From Poecilobothrus nobilitatus (taxonomy: Eukaryota > Arthropoda > Insecta > Diptera > Dolichopodidae): a stretch of 64,000 nt of DNA. The stretch lies in assembly GCA_947095535.1 (NCBI GenBank), contig OX352774.1, positions 40,564,496-40,628,495 on the forward strand, in the 5' to 3' direction. Positions within the stretch are counted from its first letter, which is position 1, and each line of letters opens with the position of its first letter. Below the pieces are notes generated by a model. That model worked only from the letters and a program-made list of their open reading frames with translations. It was not told the origin of the DNA and searched no databases. The position numbers and the translations under genes were made by a program. Positions 1-9,907 of this stretch are shown here, piece by piece.

Positions 1-47
1 TATGTGTGTATGTATGTACATATATAGATTATATTTTAAATTTTTAC

Positions 48-3000
48 CATGAGGATGTTGAGCATGTCCAACTCTTTTTACAACAGCATTAAATCCTGTA
101 TGTTTATCTGAACTATATTCAACAACTCGTTTTGTACCATCAGGTTCTTGAATTTCATATCCACCTTTTTTAAATTTAATATACAAAAATTGAAATGATA
201 AATTTTTTTGTCTTTTAAAATAAAACAATCGATGATTATTTTAATATATTTGGTAGTTTTCAATCTTAATGATGTGAATTTAAAAATATGTATTTAAAAA
301 AAAATTTAATCATAATTATTTTCCACCTTAATCAGTTAATATACCGTTGTCAAAGCAGATGAGGTATTTTTCTTTAGCGGAAAATTCTTACTTTAGAAAA
401 ACTTTTCCAGGTTCCTTCCTTTAAGGCTGTTTATTTTTGCTTTGTTGTAGATGAAATTTGTTAGATAACGTATATACGATTGTTTTAGTCTCTTGTCGCG
501 ATCTCTAACCGTTGGTTTAGATTTTTTTTCTACTGATGTTTTCGAATTGTCTTAGCGTCAAATGTCCAGTTTTAATAAAGCCATTGTAGAATCTAAATTC
601 AAATCAGTTTCATTTCAAATCGAAGTTGAATTTTATAGTTTTTATTTTGTCTTTTTTCACCTAGGAAAACACCATTAATTTTATGTACATATAAATGTTA
701 GGCAGCATCTCGGCGTTTATTTTGATATGACTTTTAATAACGAATCCGCGTAGTGTCGGCTTTGAAGTTTTTTGCATTTATAAAATCTTTTTAGTTCTGG
801 ATGGTTCTGATTTAATTTATTATCATCATTAAATCTAATAGTTTTTTGATTAGGTTTGTCCTTTACAGTTATTAAGACATTATAATTAAATTTTTAATTA
901 CCTTAAAGTGTTATAAAATTATATAAACCTACCTAAAAGTTTTTTTTTTGAATTTTAAATGAAATTTAATTTATTTATGTTTAGTTGTTATGTTATTTTT
1001 ATAATTTTTGATTTTAATTTATATACATATACTCATATATGTATATATATATACATATATACTTAATACTAATGTTGCAAAATCAAACTGGGACAGTTCC
1101 GAAGAAATTAGAAAGTTTTTAGAATAAACATTTAAAACTTAAATTCGCTAAAAAAATAAGCAATATTCAAAATGCAATACATTAATCCCGATGCAAAAGA
1201 TTTTGGATATAAAGCAAAAAAAAAAGTTATTCTTAAAAGTATACAATAATATTAAAAATAGATAAAATAGAATACATTTTTTAATTAGTCTTATTTACCT
1301 AATAGAAGATTTTTTTAAATATTCCTATAAGAACGTTAGAGTACTTGTTGAAAATTAAAATTAAGAATAATTGTCTAAGCATATAATCAATATAGGTACT
1401 ATTTTTTTACTGAAAAGTTTCGATAGTATTGTAGTATTGTAAAACAAAATATTTCCTAAAATTTTATATTTTTTAAGTATAAATAATATGTATGTTAATT
1501 TTTAATAATAAAGGAATTAAAAAGAGTATCTTTTAATAACTTCTTGAAATGAATTGCAAAATAATAAAAATTATTTATTTATTTAATTATTTATTACATA
1601 CATAAATGTAATGAAATATTATTGAACCATCGGCTACTAAGGCAATGGCCTTTATAGGTTTTTAAATTATATAAATATTAATATTATTTATTTTGTTTAT
1701 ATTATATACTATATATTTACATTATATTTGGTCGTAAGGGAGGTATGTAAAGAAAAAACACTTACGACCTGTGCAGGGATGGAACCCACACTTCTTCGGT
1801 TAATACGCCACACGTCTATCCACTAGACTACCGAAGCCCCATAATAAAAAATTATATTTTAATATTTAAAAAAAAAATCTCCTGCCTCATTAGAATACTT
1901 TTTTTTTTTACATATAGGTATGAATATGTATAATGAATAGTTCTTTAATTTAAATTATTTGTTTTTATATAATCAACTTATATGTAAATACTATCTTGAA
2001 GATATAAATACCAACTATGTATTTTTATAAATATGCAATCTGACAGCTATATAAGAACAAAATGCTAAGATCTTCAAATGATCTGAATCGTAGCTTAACA
2101 AGACCCTATATATATTGCCCTAAGTTATTTATAACTTGGAAATAAATAAATAAATAAATCGATCTTGTATATTCATAAAAATTTATATAAACCTTATAAA
2201 ATTTAATTAAATCTCAAATTGTAATTAACAAGAGAAAAAAGAAGTTTCAGTACAAGAGTATTAAATCAATGGAATCAAATGGAAAGAAGATATATATAGA
2301 TATACATGTATTTGAAAGGATTCTATTGTTATTTATTATACCTATATATGAATGCTTATCTTTATATCTGGTTTATTTTGTCTTTTAAAAATGACATTAT
2401 AATATTTATATTCTTATTTTTCTTTTCCTTGCCACTCCTATAAGAAGCATAGAACATCCACTAAGTCATTTATTATTCATATTTTGACTAAACTTCAGTT
2501 TCGTGAATCTTAATGAGCTATCATTCAAGATTCCACTAAGCCGTTGATTACTCGGCTGTAGCTATTGTACAAGACTAAGATGTTTCTTTTATACGCCATC
2601 TATTATCTTATACAAGAATTATATTTTATTATATATTACAATATGAAATTAATTATAATTTATAGGGCATATTTATTTTTTTTTTTAAATTTAATTAATA
2701 TTATACTAATTATATACTATAAGAAAAATCTATATTATTTTTTATGAATCTATTTGACATAGCCGGGGTTTAAACTCTAAATCTTTCGTATAAAAGACCG
2801 ATGTCTTAATCACTACACCATTGGCTAAATTTATATCGTTATATTGAATTTAAAATTAAAATAATAAAAAAAAAAAAATATTTAAATCTTTTTTATTGTT
2901 TTTGCCTTTTTGTATTTTTTACCTTTAACAACATCACCATCTCTTATTTCCCAATGATTTTTACTATCACCAGTATGTGTATCATGTACACCATAATCAT

Positions 3001-3139
3001 ATTTATATTTTGGATGTGCATGATAATCATGATGTTCATGATGTTCTTCGGAATGTTGATGATGTTCACCACCTTTTGTTAAGCATATTATTGAAATGAT
3101 TAAAATGAAAATTATTAATCCAAAATTGAAATTTTGCAT
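48..3139 (-). CDS. RR-2 type cuticular protein (chitin-binding), 3' part beyond the left edge
   Basis: Secreted structural protein of the insect cuticle; the Rebers-Riddiford domain binds chitin. Exon 1 is 3139-2923 (72 codons plus one base) and exon 2 is 164-48 (117 bases); joining them restores the domain without a frame break. Residues 1-22 form a signal peptide (MQNFNFGLIIFILIISIICL). A His-rich linker follows (residues 25-42). The RR-2 domain starts near residue 43 with PKYKYDYGVHD, then GDSKNHWEIRDGDVVKG, then, across the splice, GYEIQEPDG and HTGFNAVVKR. The donor is AAAG|GTAAAA. The acceptor AAAAAAG|GTGG has a weak pyrimidine tract. At base 48 a G|GTAAAAAT site looks like a second donor, so a third exon probably lies outside the window; read-through stays open to base 1 but becomes low-complexity. 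The start is the only ATG upstream of a good signal peptide. Family assignment is secure from the motif; the exact member is unknown. Confidence 0.88.
1575..1840 (-). mobile_element. SINE2, tRNA-derived retroposon, near full length
   Basis: Read on the minus strand the element begins GGGGCTTCGGTAGTCTAG at 1840. A pol III box A-like segment (TAGTCTAGTGGATAGAC) and a box B-like segment (GGTTCCATCC) follow, then a body holding GGTCGTAAG and CCTTAGTAGCCGATGGTTCA, and a (TAAA)-type tail near 1575-1592. It matches the plus-strand copy at 18435-18703 over its whole length. Flanks carry a near-perfect target-site duplication: ATAATAAAAATTAT at 1561-1574 and the same with one extra A at 1841-1855. SINEs of this kind are non-autonomous and are copied by a LINE reverse transcriptase. 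It sits inside the cuticle-gene intron, in the same orientation as that gene. Confidence 0.85.
2455..2826 (-). mobile_element. SINE3-like tRNA-derived repeat
   Basis: On the minus strand a tRNA-like head starts near 2826 (AGCCAATGGTGTAGTGATTA, box A-like) and reaches a box B-like GAGTTTAAACCCC near 2766. A long A+T-rich body follows. The distal block (2455-2580) is repeated at about 33825-33935 and, in the opposite orientation, at 60615-60695. The middle block (GCCATCTATTATCTTATACA at 2595-2614) recurs at 34393-34412. The head itself recurs in decayed form at 34500-34575. Shared order in two places supports one repeat family rather than chance. I cannot name the family, and its ends are approximate. 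Confidence 0.6.
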
Positions 3140-3463
3140 TTTTTAGAATTTTTTTTTGTTCTTTTATTTTTTATATCACTTTAAACCGTTTTCTTTTTGT
3201 ATTAATTAATATTAATTAATAATATTTTGTTTTTTTTTTTTTTCTTTTTATTTATCTTATATTTGTGTATTTTTGTTGTTATTGATTTTTTTTCTTTTTT
3301 TTTTTTATTGTTAATTTTAATTTTAATATTAAATATAAATTATGGGTTAATAGGGTTTTTCTTTTTTTGTTTTCTTTTTTTTTTTATGAAAATTATAACA
3401 AATTAAATAATATTATGTTAAAATTAGGTTTTTAGATCTTGTTAATGCAGCACTTTAAGATCA

Positions 3464-3501
3464 ACTGACATACCAATTTCTAATTTCCATGAGTTTATAT
3501 A
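3464..3501 (-). promoter_or_regulatory. Putative TATA + initiator core promoter of the cuticular protein gene
   Basis: On the minus strand, TATATAAA spans 3501-3494 and a perfect arthropod initiator TCAGTT spans 3469-3464. The TATAAA T is 32 bases upstream of the initiator A at 3467, which is canonical spacing. The site lies 328 bases before the ATG at 3139, so it would give a moderate 5' UTR or one holding a short intron. Cuticle genes commonly use TATA promoters (established knowledge); the link to this gene is inference from position and strand. Confidence 0.5.
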
Positions 3502-4110
3502 TCCCATGATTGTTTGTAAAAAATTATAGAAAAAATAATAAAATAAGATAAAATGAAAAGAAAACAAAGCAAAAAAAAAAGAAAAAATATATAAAAAATA
3601 AATAAATGTATTTATAAGATACATTTAAAGTTTTACTACTTATATATTTATATTAAGTATATGTAACGCAAATGAAGTGGAAATTGCATTTGTATCTATG
3701 TATACATACATATATATATATAAAATCTCTTACCTTCAAATTTTATCACCAAAAACTTCATTTATTTATATTATAGTGTCTTATGTATATGTCTTTTAAA
3801 GTTTGTTTTTAATTTTCTTGCAAGTATTTTTATTTTTTTAATTTATTTTTTCTTTTTATTTTCTTAAATTTTCTTTACTTTGTTTTCTTTTATATGTATA
3901 TATGTTATATTATATTTATATATCCTATATTTATATATATTTATATATATATGTATATAGGAAAGTTAATGAACTGAAGCATTAGATTATATAAAAATAT
4001 TTAATAAAATATACATTAAAGTTATAATAATTTTAACTAAAAACTTTCTTTTAAAATTTTATAAGACAAAATTTAAGGTTTAAAAATATTTATTATATTT
4101 ATATACTTAA

Positions 4111-4247
4111 GCTGATCGGATAAACGTTTTTCCGCCTTAAACTAAAGTGTCAATTTGCACATAGTACAATAGAAGATATGGTAATATGAAAAAAAAAAAC
4201 AATTATTGTATTGCTATAATGTGTGCACTATATGTTTTTCGATCAGC
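4111..4247. repeat. Small foldback/MITE-like candidate
   Basis: The 137 bp segment begins GCTGATCG and ends with its exact reverse complement CGATCAGC. Looser inverted similarity continues inward (an AAACGTTTTT-like run against AAAAACAT, and TTGCACA against GTGCACA). No flanking duplication could be assigned, so this could be chance. Confidence 0.3.
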
Positions 4248-4311
4248 CTGTTTTTTTGTATATAAATAAACTTTGGAGCTTCCTAACACACAAGCATGCC
4301 ACATATAATTG

Positions 4312-4532
4312 GCCATGGGAAAAACATTGATTTGGAAACAACGAATTCGCAATTGTAAACGTTTAAATTAAATTGCAGTATCTGTCTGTCATATCTATTT
4401 AAACGCTGTTGTTTCGGCGTTAAATTTTTGCCATGGGAAAAACATGAAATTTCTAAGTCCAACCGTATATTAATGATTGTTCAAATGAATTTGGCAATTG
4501 TAAACGTTTAAATTAAATTGGAGTATCTGTCA
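4312..4532. repeat. Diverged direct duplication, about 100 bp units
   Basis: Unit 1 (4312-4392) and unit 2 (4430-4532) both start GCCATGGGAAAAACAT and both contain AATTGTAAACGTTTAAATTA followed by a (T)TGNAGTATCTGTC-type ending. The second unit has an insertion between the two shared blocks. Confidence 0.7.
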
Positions 4533-5100
4533 GCTTATGATTCATCTCATTCTAAACATTGTTCTGACGTTAGAAGTTCTCTGCTCACTCTTATATTTTG
4601 GTTACGCGCAATATATGTGTCTATATGCTTGATTCCTGTCTCGTAATTTTTCCACAATCAAATCCAATGTTGAAAATGTTGTTTACTATTTAAAATACAT
4701 TATAATGTTCTAATTTTAGAATTTTTTTCTTTTTGAATAGTAAAGCTGTGTACACAATTTTTTAGTAAAAATAAGGTCAAAAGATGACAATATGCAGATG
4801 AGATTACAAACAGAATTATAAACCTTACAAAATCTATAGCTATTATATATTATATATAAGAGTGATCATTGATTCCGATATAAGCAACATAAAGTAGAAA
4901 AAGTTTTTCGTATATCTCGATCTCAGTGCCATTTATTGAAGCTAAACCTAACTAAAAACCTGCTTCCAGACAAAAGTAACATATATGTTCAAAATATAGT
5001 GTCAATCGGTTCAGTGGAAATGGACAATTTCGGAAGGTCCTCTTAAACTGTAGTTTTGCGGTTATAAACATATATGCACCATTGATTTTATAAATATATG

Positions 5101-5158
5101 TATTAAGATAATGTTTAGGGCGTTATCAGTATTAAGATAATGTTTAGGGTGTTATCAG
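5101..5158. repeat. 29 bp tandem duplication, two units
   Basis: Two adjacent 29-base units (5101-5129 and 5130-5158) beginning TATTAAGATAATGTTTAGGG differ at one base (GCG versus GTG before TTATCAG). This is a recent local slippage or duplication product. Confidence 0.9.
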
Positions 5159-5639
5159 GGCGTCTAAAAAGATTTTTTTGAAATGTAAACAAATTTTTTA
5201 ACATTAAATTTAACTAAAAATTTAAAAATTTCATTTAAAATTTATTCAAAATTTATAACTGTTACAATAGGTACCAATTATTGAATTCAAAGTTTCTTAT
5301 TCGTTTGGTTAAAAATTAAAATTTTATCAAACATTTTGTGTGTAGTTTGAAATGATCGAGAATTTACTGTTTATTTGATATTTAAGTAACATTTAGCATA
5401 ACTCGAAATTTGATGTTTTTTGAGATTAAATAAGATTTATTATTCATTTAATTTATGTTTTTGTTAATGACTAAATGACTACTAAGTTTTATATTTCTCT
5501 TTTAGGTTTTTCTATTAAAAAACAAAATAACTTAAGTATATGAAAATAAAAAAAAAACCAAATGTTCTCCAACAATGTTTTGTAAAATCTTATGAATTTG
5601 GCTCTTAAAATACAATAATTTTGATTAGATTATTTTTTT

Positions 5640-6075
5640 TGGGGTAACGCAGTAATACTGTGACCTTTTGATGCTCCCCTTATAGCTGTCAATATCTTGT
5701 AGATTTTGACTTCACTTATAATATTTCTATCAGCTCAACTACCACTACCTCTAATTGAAAATCTGTAGACGGTTTATTGCTGATGGCAATAACCGTCCAA
5801 TAATATTTGTTTGGAATAAAGATCTACAATTTTTGAGTAGGTATGTGTCGTTGGAGATTCTTTTTCTATGGTTGATAAAATTGCCATATACCGTCATTCT
5901 CTATTCCAATTTTTTTTTTATGCATTGGGAAATGTTTCGACAGAAAACTTGTTTGAATTCTCAGTTGTCCTGCAGTTTTCCTCTTCCATTTTTAATGCTG
6001 CTCTTATTTTCAGAAAAAGGTTTAGAACCTATAAAAGATGTTGCCGCTCCTTTGCAAACGGTTACTTTAATCCAA
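5640..6075 (-). pseudogene. Decayed LINE ORF2 fragment (RNase H end and C-terminal tail)
   Basis: Read on the minus strand from about 6040, one frame gives KGAATSFIGSKPF. This corresponds to the GA..fiGPEPF block that follows the RNase H domain in ORF2 of RNase-H-bearing insect LINEs. Further down (5790-5640) the sequence matches copies at 40240-40420 and 41990-42140, which belong to the ORF2 C-terminus. Frames are broken and the middle part is missing. The plus-strand open frames across this region are shadows. The element is dead. Confidence 0.6.
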
Positions 6076-7499
6076 TAATAAAATTAAAAACATATTTTAT
6101 GCAGAAATAAAGAGGGAACCATTTTTCTGGTTTTCATTTTAGGCTCTAAATTATTTTTTCCTGTAGTTAATTTTTTTCAAACTGATCGCTTAATATGTTG
6201 GATTTATTCATATTAGCTCATTGAAACGCTTTAAGAGACGAGGGCATCATCGAGCAGGAGATCACAACTGATTGCAGAGCTTAAATGTATAAACAGATAA
6301 AAACCTATCTTCTTTGAAACAACAACAACAATAACTCACATGACTAAACATAAAGTAATTAATAAAATTAAATAAGACATTATGGGCTTATAAAACCTTC
6401 ATGAGTTGAAATCCCGCAAATAAAATTTTTTTAAATAAATAAATAAATAATTAAGACATTAATTTACAATACAAAATTTCTTTAAAATGACCAAAATTTT
6501 AGTTATACCATTTTTTATTTAATGTACAATTTTTATTAAATATTTTCTGATATTAAGTTTAAAAATTTATAAAAAAAAAAGACATTCTTCTTGTTTTTTA
6601 ATTCAAGTTTTATTTGTAGCTATATTTTTCTTATTAGTTTTAATTTATTTGCATTATTAGTTTTTCTTTTCTTTAATATTTTTGATTGTTTTAATTTTTT
6701 TTTTTTTTAATTTTTCTTGTCAATTAAACAAAACTGATCATATCCGACAGATTGGATGACAAAAACAATAATATATTCATATAAAATGTTAATACATATA
6801 TTGTACATATATAAGCACATATATATATATATATATATATAAGAGAAAAATAGATGTTATAAATAAAATAGTTTGAGTAAAAAAAAAAAAAAACTAACAA
6901 TCGACTGCAAAAAAAAAAAAAAAAAATAAGACATTAAAACTTATTTTGGACATTAGGTGAAATTTTTTTTTGTTTTTAAGCTGTTCAGTCCAGTTTTAAA
7001 ATATTTTTCTTTGTTTTATCACAATTAAATGTAATATTAAATACAATGTCAATACCTGATAAAACTATTTAATAAGTACATACATATTTATTAAATCTGG
7101 AAAATCTATAATTTTCCGGAAGACGCTATTATTGTTGTTGTTGTTGCCATTTTAATTGCCAATTGATTTTAAAATCCGTTTTACCAACAAACCCATCAGT
7201 TCTATAGTAAAGTTTTATTATTTTATTTTATTTTTTTTTTTGTTTTTTGTTGTATTACAGTCAAACAATTAGTTTGTTGTTATAACAAGATTAATTTTAT
7301 TAGTTTCTTGATTGATTGAAATAACCAAATACCAAAATAAGTTATATGTTGGTACAAATATGTCAAGTATTGTGTGGTCAAAATTAATTGAGTTGTTTAA
7401 TATATAAGTAAGTTTAAGTAGGGATTTTTTTTAAATATATTTTTTATATATTTATACATAAATATATGCATATAAATAAAGTTTTTTTATAAAAACAAA
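6076..7499. other. Intergenic region with a retroposon-like tail
   Basis: About 6190-6455 ends in AAATAAATAAATAAATAAT after a segment of mixed composition. That is typical of the 3' end of a plus-strand retroposon, but the family is not recognised. An (AT)n microsatellite lies at about 6818-6840. The remainder is poly-A/poly-T-rich sequence without genes. Confidence 0.5.
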
Positions 7500-7739
7500 T
7501 GCTGTTTGATGTTCATCTTGCGAAAAATAACACCTCACCTAGTCCTTTAGGTAGAAGCTTTGCAGAACTCAATAGATTTAAACATTCTAGATATCGAGTT
7601 ATACCAAAAATTTACATGGTTTTACATTTTTGGTAAAGCTAAAGATACAGTTAAAATCTTTTGATTTTTTTTTGGAAACTTATAAAACTTACTTTTTTCC
7701 ATTAAGATCTTCTGACCTATAGAATCTTAGATCTATAAA

Positions 7740-8302
7740 ATTTACATTAGTATAATGCATTTTTTTCTTTGGAGCAACCCAAACAACTCTGGGTTAATAT
7801 GTGCAATATAATGTGCAAAAATAGAACTTTTCGTCTTATTAACAATCAAAGTATTACCTCAAATCTTACTCGCTATTTAACCGTCGGACAGTACAGATAC
7901 TCATTCCTACATTGCAGAAGGTGAACAAAACTTATAGAAATTCATTTATCATGTACACGTCGTTCTTATGGAATCAAATACTATCAAATACGATATAATG
8001 TATATGTGATTTAGTTGAAGAAGAACATTAAAATTTTTCTTCAAAATTTCACTCCAGATTTTCCTATACATCTTACATAATTCTAATTCATAATTAGAAT
8101 TATGTAAAATGTATGTAAACTCTGTTTCCCGAAAAATTTCTCTCACATCTTTATCCACGAAATCAAACGCAATTTCGGTAAAATGGCTGATTCTAAAGTC
8201 TAATGAGTGGTTTTGGTTTGTTAAAATCCAACATTATCTGGAAGAACCATGTATAATTCGCGTTGATGAGTTTTGAAGTTTCCTACCGACGCTCGAAAAA
8301 AA
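7740..8302 (+). pseudogene. Decayed Jockey-like LINE: RT C-terminus and 3' end
   Basis: Around 7760-7905 one plus frame reads EQPKQLWVNMCNIM, then NRTFRLINNQSITSNL. This matches the W.GA..T.L....Q.RA.RLI.D segment at the end of LINE reverse transcriptases. The same segment occurs at 55630-55730 as SGGPKTMLVNFNNVQNRAIR. The 3' end (8212-8302) runs TTTGGTTTGTT... and finishes CCGACGCTCG followed by an A run. The same ending is found at 50165-50245 and 48600-48690. Stops and frameshifts throughout show it is inactive. An open stretch just upstream (7502-7626) was not recognised. Confidence 0.65.
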
Positions 8303-9004
8303 AAAAAATTAAAACGCAATTACTTAATTTTTTTTTTTACCTTAAATGATCTTTAAGTAAATTTTAAAGCAGACATAAAAAATTTTTTTAAATGATTCGT
8401 ACCAAAATGAAATTACCATTACCATATAATTTTTTTTAAGTATTTTATAAAAATTGTGTTAAGATTTGGTGATTGCATTGCTCAAGATATTTTTAATCAT
8501 ATATGTAGTTTTATATTATTAATGTTTTCTTTTTAATTGATCAATAAAACAAGTTTACTTTGATTTTGTTTTTTTTTGAAAAACATCTTCATTCAATATT
8601 GTAAAAGAATGCATTCGATATTGGTGAAGATAACATTATAAAATGTTTTCATTGTAATATATTTCAAATTATTAATTACTTAGTTAAAAATATTATTTAA
8701 TTAATAAATATCTATTGAGAACTTTTTTTTCTTTTAATTATGTTATATACATTTTTATATACATTTTTTCATATGACATCATAGGCGTGTACTTTAATTT
8801 TTTAGTATTTTTTTTATGGTATAGCAGTTTGTATGTGTCTCATTATAAAATATTGCTGGTTGACTCTCATTTAAGCATATAAATATAATAACTCCTTAAC
8901 ATATGCAATTTACTTTTTTGTTTGAAATGTTGAAAGAAACTGTAAATCCACCTTGCTACCAAATATAGTATAAACATATATTTTAATTAAACTAAAAATA
9001 CAAT
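8303..9004. other. Intergenic, nothing recognised
   Basis: A+T-rich sequence with several poly-T runs between the LINE 3' end and the SINE cluster. No coding signal or repeat structure stood out. Confidence 0.6.
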
Positions 9005-9193
9005 GGGGCCTCGGTGACCTAGTGGGTAAGAGCGTATAAAATACGCTGTAAATAACGAGGGAGTGTAGGTTCGAATCCCACGCTCGTCGTAAGAGTAATT
9101 GCCCCTTACCACATGTACAGCCACGCCTGAAAAGGAAAGGCTGTTTCATTTCTTTGTTACATTTATGTGGCAGGGAAATGTACTAAAAAAAAA
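9005..9193 (+). mobile_element. SINE1, tRNA-derived retroposon
   Basis: Starts GGGGCCTCGGTGACCTAG, with box A-like TAGTGGGTAAGAGC and box B GGTTCGAATCCC. A conserved body (GTCGTAAGAGTAATTGCCCC, ACAGCCACGCCTGAAAAGG) follows, then a 3' stem-loop region (ACATTTATGTGGCAGGG) and an A-rich tail. Four other copies occur in this window (21902 plus, 50498 plus, 35720 minus, 38754 minus). The head does not close into a tRNA acceptor stem, so this is a SINE and not a tRNA gene. Confidence 0.88.
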
Positions 9194-9204
9194 GAAATTA
9201 CTGT

Positions 9205-9278
9205 GGGGGCTTGGTGGTCTAATGCTTGCTTGTGGATTATTAAGTGAAGAAGTGCGGTTTCAAATCCTGGGGGTACCC
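9205..9278 (+). mobile_element. tRNA-like SINE head, decayed
   Basis: Only about 12 bp after the SINE1 tail, a second tRNA-like unit starts GGGGGCTTGGTGGTCTAATG (box A-like) and contains GGTTTCAAATCC (box B-like). It runs straight into an inverted-repeat segment. The family may be related to SINE2 or SINE3, but the similarity is limited to the promoter boxes. Confidence 0.5.
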
Positions 9279-9456
9279 TATTGCACAAAAAACTTATCAT
9301 CACTAATCAAATAATTATTTATTTGATAAGTTTTTGTTGCACCAAAATGATATTTGGGAAAAACTCAAAAAAGTTTTGATTAGTAAAAAACACTCACTTA
9401 TATCAAACAAAATGATTATTTTATCATTTGATTAGTGATAAATGGTTGGTGCAATA
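9279..9456. repeat. Foldback (inverted-repeat) segment between two tRNA-like heads
   Basis: The left arm (9279-9315) carries TATTGCAC and, further in, CACTAATCAAATAAT. The right arm (about 9413-9456) carries ATTATTTTATCATTTGATTAGTG, then GTGCAATA, the reverse complement of the left arm with small gaps. A nested hairpin uses CTTATCA (9293-9299) against TGATAAG (9324-9330) and TTGCAC against TTGCACC. Confidence 0.6.
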
Positions 9457-9531
9457 TGGCGCAGATCTAGTGGTTAGGCTTGTTGCTTATCAACCGATAA
9501 AGTGTGAATTCAAATCATACACAAATGGTAA
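9457..9531 (+). mobile_element. Third tRNA-like SINE head in the cluster
   Basis: TGGCGCAGATCTAGTGGTTA fits box A spacing and TGAATTCAAATC fits box B, followed by a T-rich run. It lies directly against the right arm of the foldback segment. Two promoter boxes at tRNA spacing support a tRNA-derived origin; the downstream body is not recognisable. Confidence 0.45.
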
Positions 9532-9867
9532 GTTTTTTTTTTAAATTTAAATAAAAAATTAAATATAAATAAATAGATAAAAATAAATAAATAACTCTTT
9601 TAATTTTGATCTCAATAAAACGTATATGTATAGCTGATCTAATAAAAGAAAAAAAAAAACTTGATTAAAGATTAAAATAAAAAAAAAATTTTTTTTGAAT
9701 AAAAGTCTAGATTAACTGCAAATAATAACCTAATTTACTAAATGAACTGATTTTATTTACTAATTTACTAAACGATCATAGATAAGTATCAACCTACTTC
9801 CAATTTTTATCAAACTTAATCTTAAGATTTAAAAAAAAAAACATTTAAACACTTAAATCTTTCATTG

Positions 9868-9907
9868 GAAAGCATATAATATGAGCATAAGCATATTATA
9901 TGCTTTC
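9868..9907. repeat. Perfect 16 bp inverted repeat (hairpin)
   Basis: GAAAGCATATAATATG (9868-9883) and its exact reverse complement (9892-9907) are separated by the 8-base loop AGCATAAG. No poly-U tract or coding context suggests a terminator; its role is unknown. Confidence 0.85.

Larger units (their letters stand above)
165..2922 (-). other. Intron 1 of the cuticular protein gene
   Basis: Non-coding A+T-rich sequence between the two exons, read on the minus strand. It contains a SINE2 copy with target-site duplications (1561-1855) and a SINE3 copy (about 2455-2826). A retroposon-like 3' tail ending in AAATAAATAAATAAAT lies at about 2040-2158. A somewhat G+C-richer stretch at 360-790 has minus-strand frames with few stops but no family I recognise; I treat it as decayed transposon sequence. 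Confidence 0.75.
3502..5639. other. Intergenic region, no gene seen
   Basis: A+T-rich with long T and A runs. It holds a possible small foldback element (4111-4247), a diverged direct duplication (4312-4532) and a 29 bp tandem duplication (5101-5158). No reading frame with recognisable protein features is present on either strand. Confidence 0.7.

Noticed and set aside
360..790. Possible transposase-like coding stretch in the cuticle-gene intron (minus strand)
   Set aside because: Frames are longer than average but no catalytic motif or family signature was seen; left as unassigned decayed sequence.
5755..6110. Two plus-strand open frames of 107 and 80 codons
   Set aside because: They overlap a minus-strand LINE relic with recognisable motifs and have no protein-like pattern of their own.
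9005..9090. Possible functional tRNA gene
   Set aside because: The A and B boxes fit, but the ends do not form an acceptor stem, and the unit recurs with a fixed non-tRNA body and A tail, so it is a SINE head. The same applies to the other tRNA-like units.
8910..9314. Open frames of 79 and 71 codons around the SINE cluster
   Set aside because: They read through SINE1 and the adjacent tRNA-like head; the sequence is explained by the repeats.
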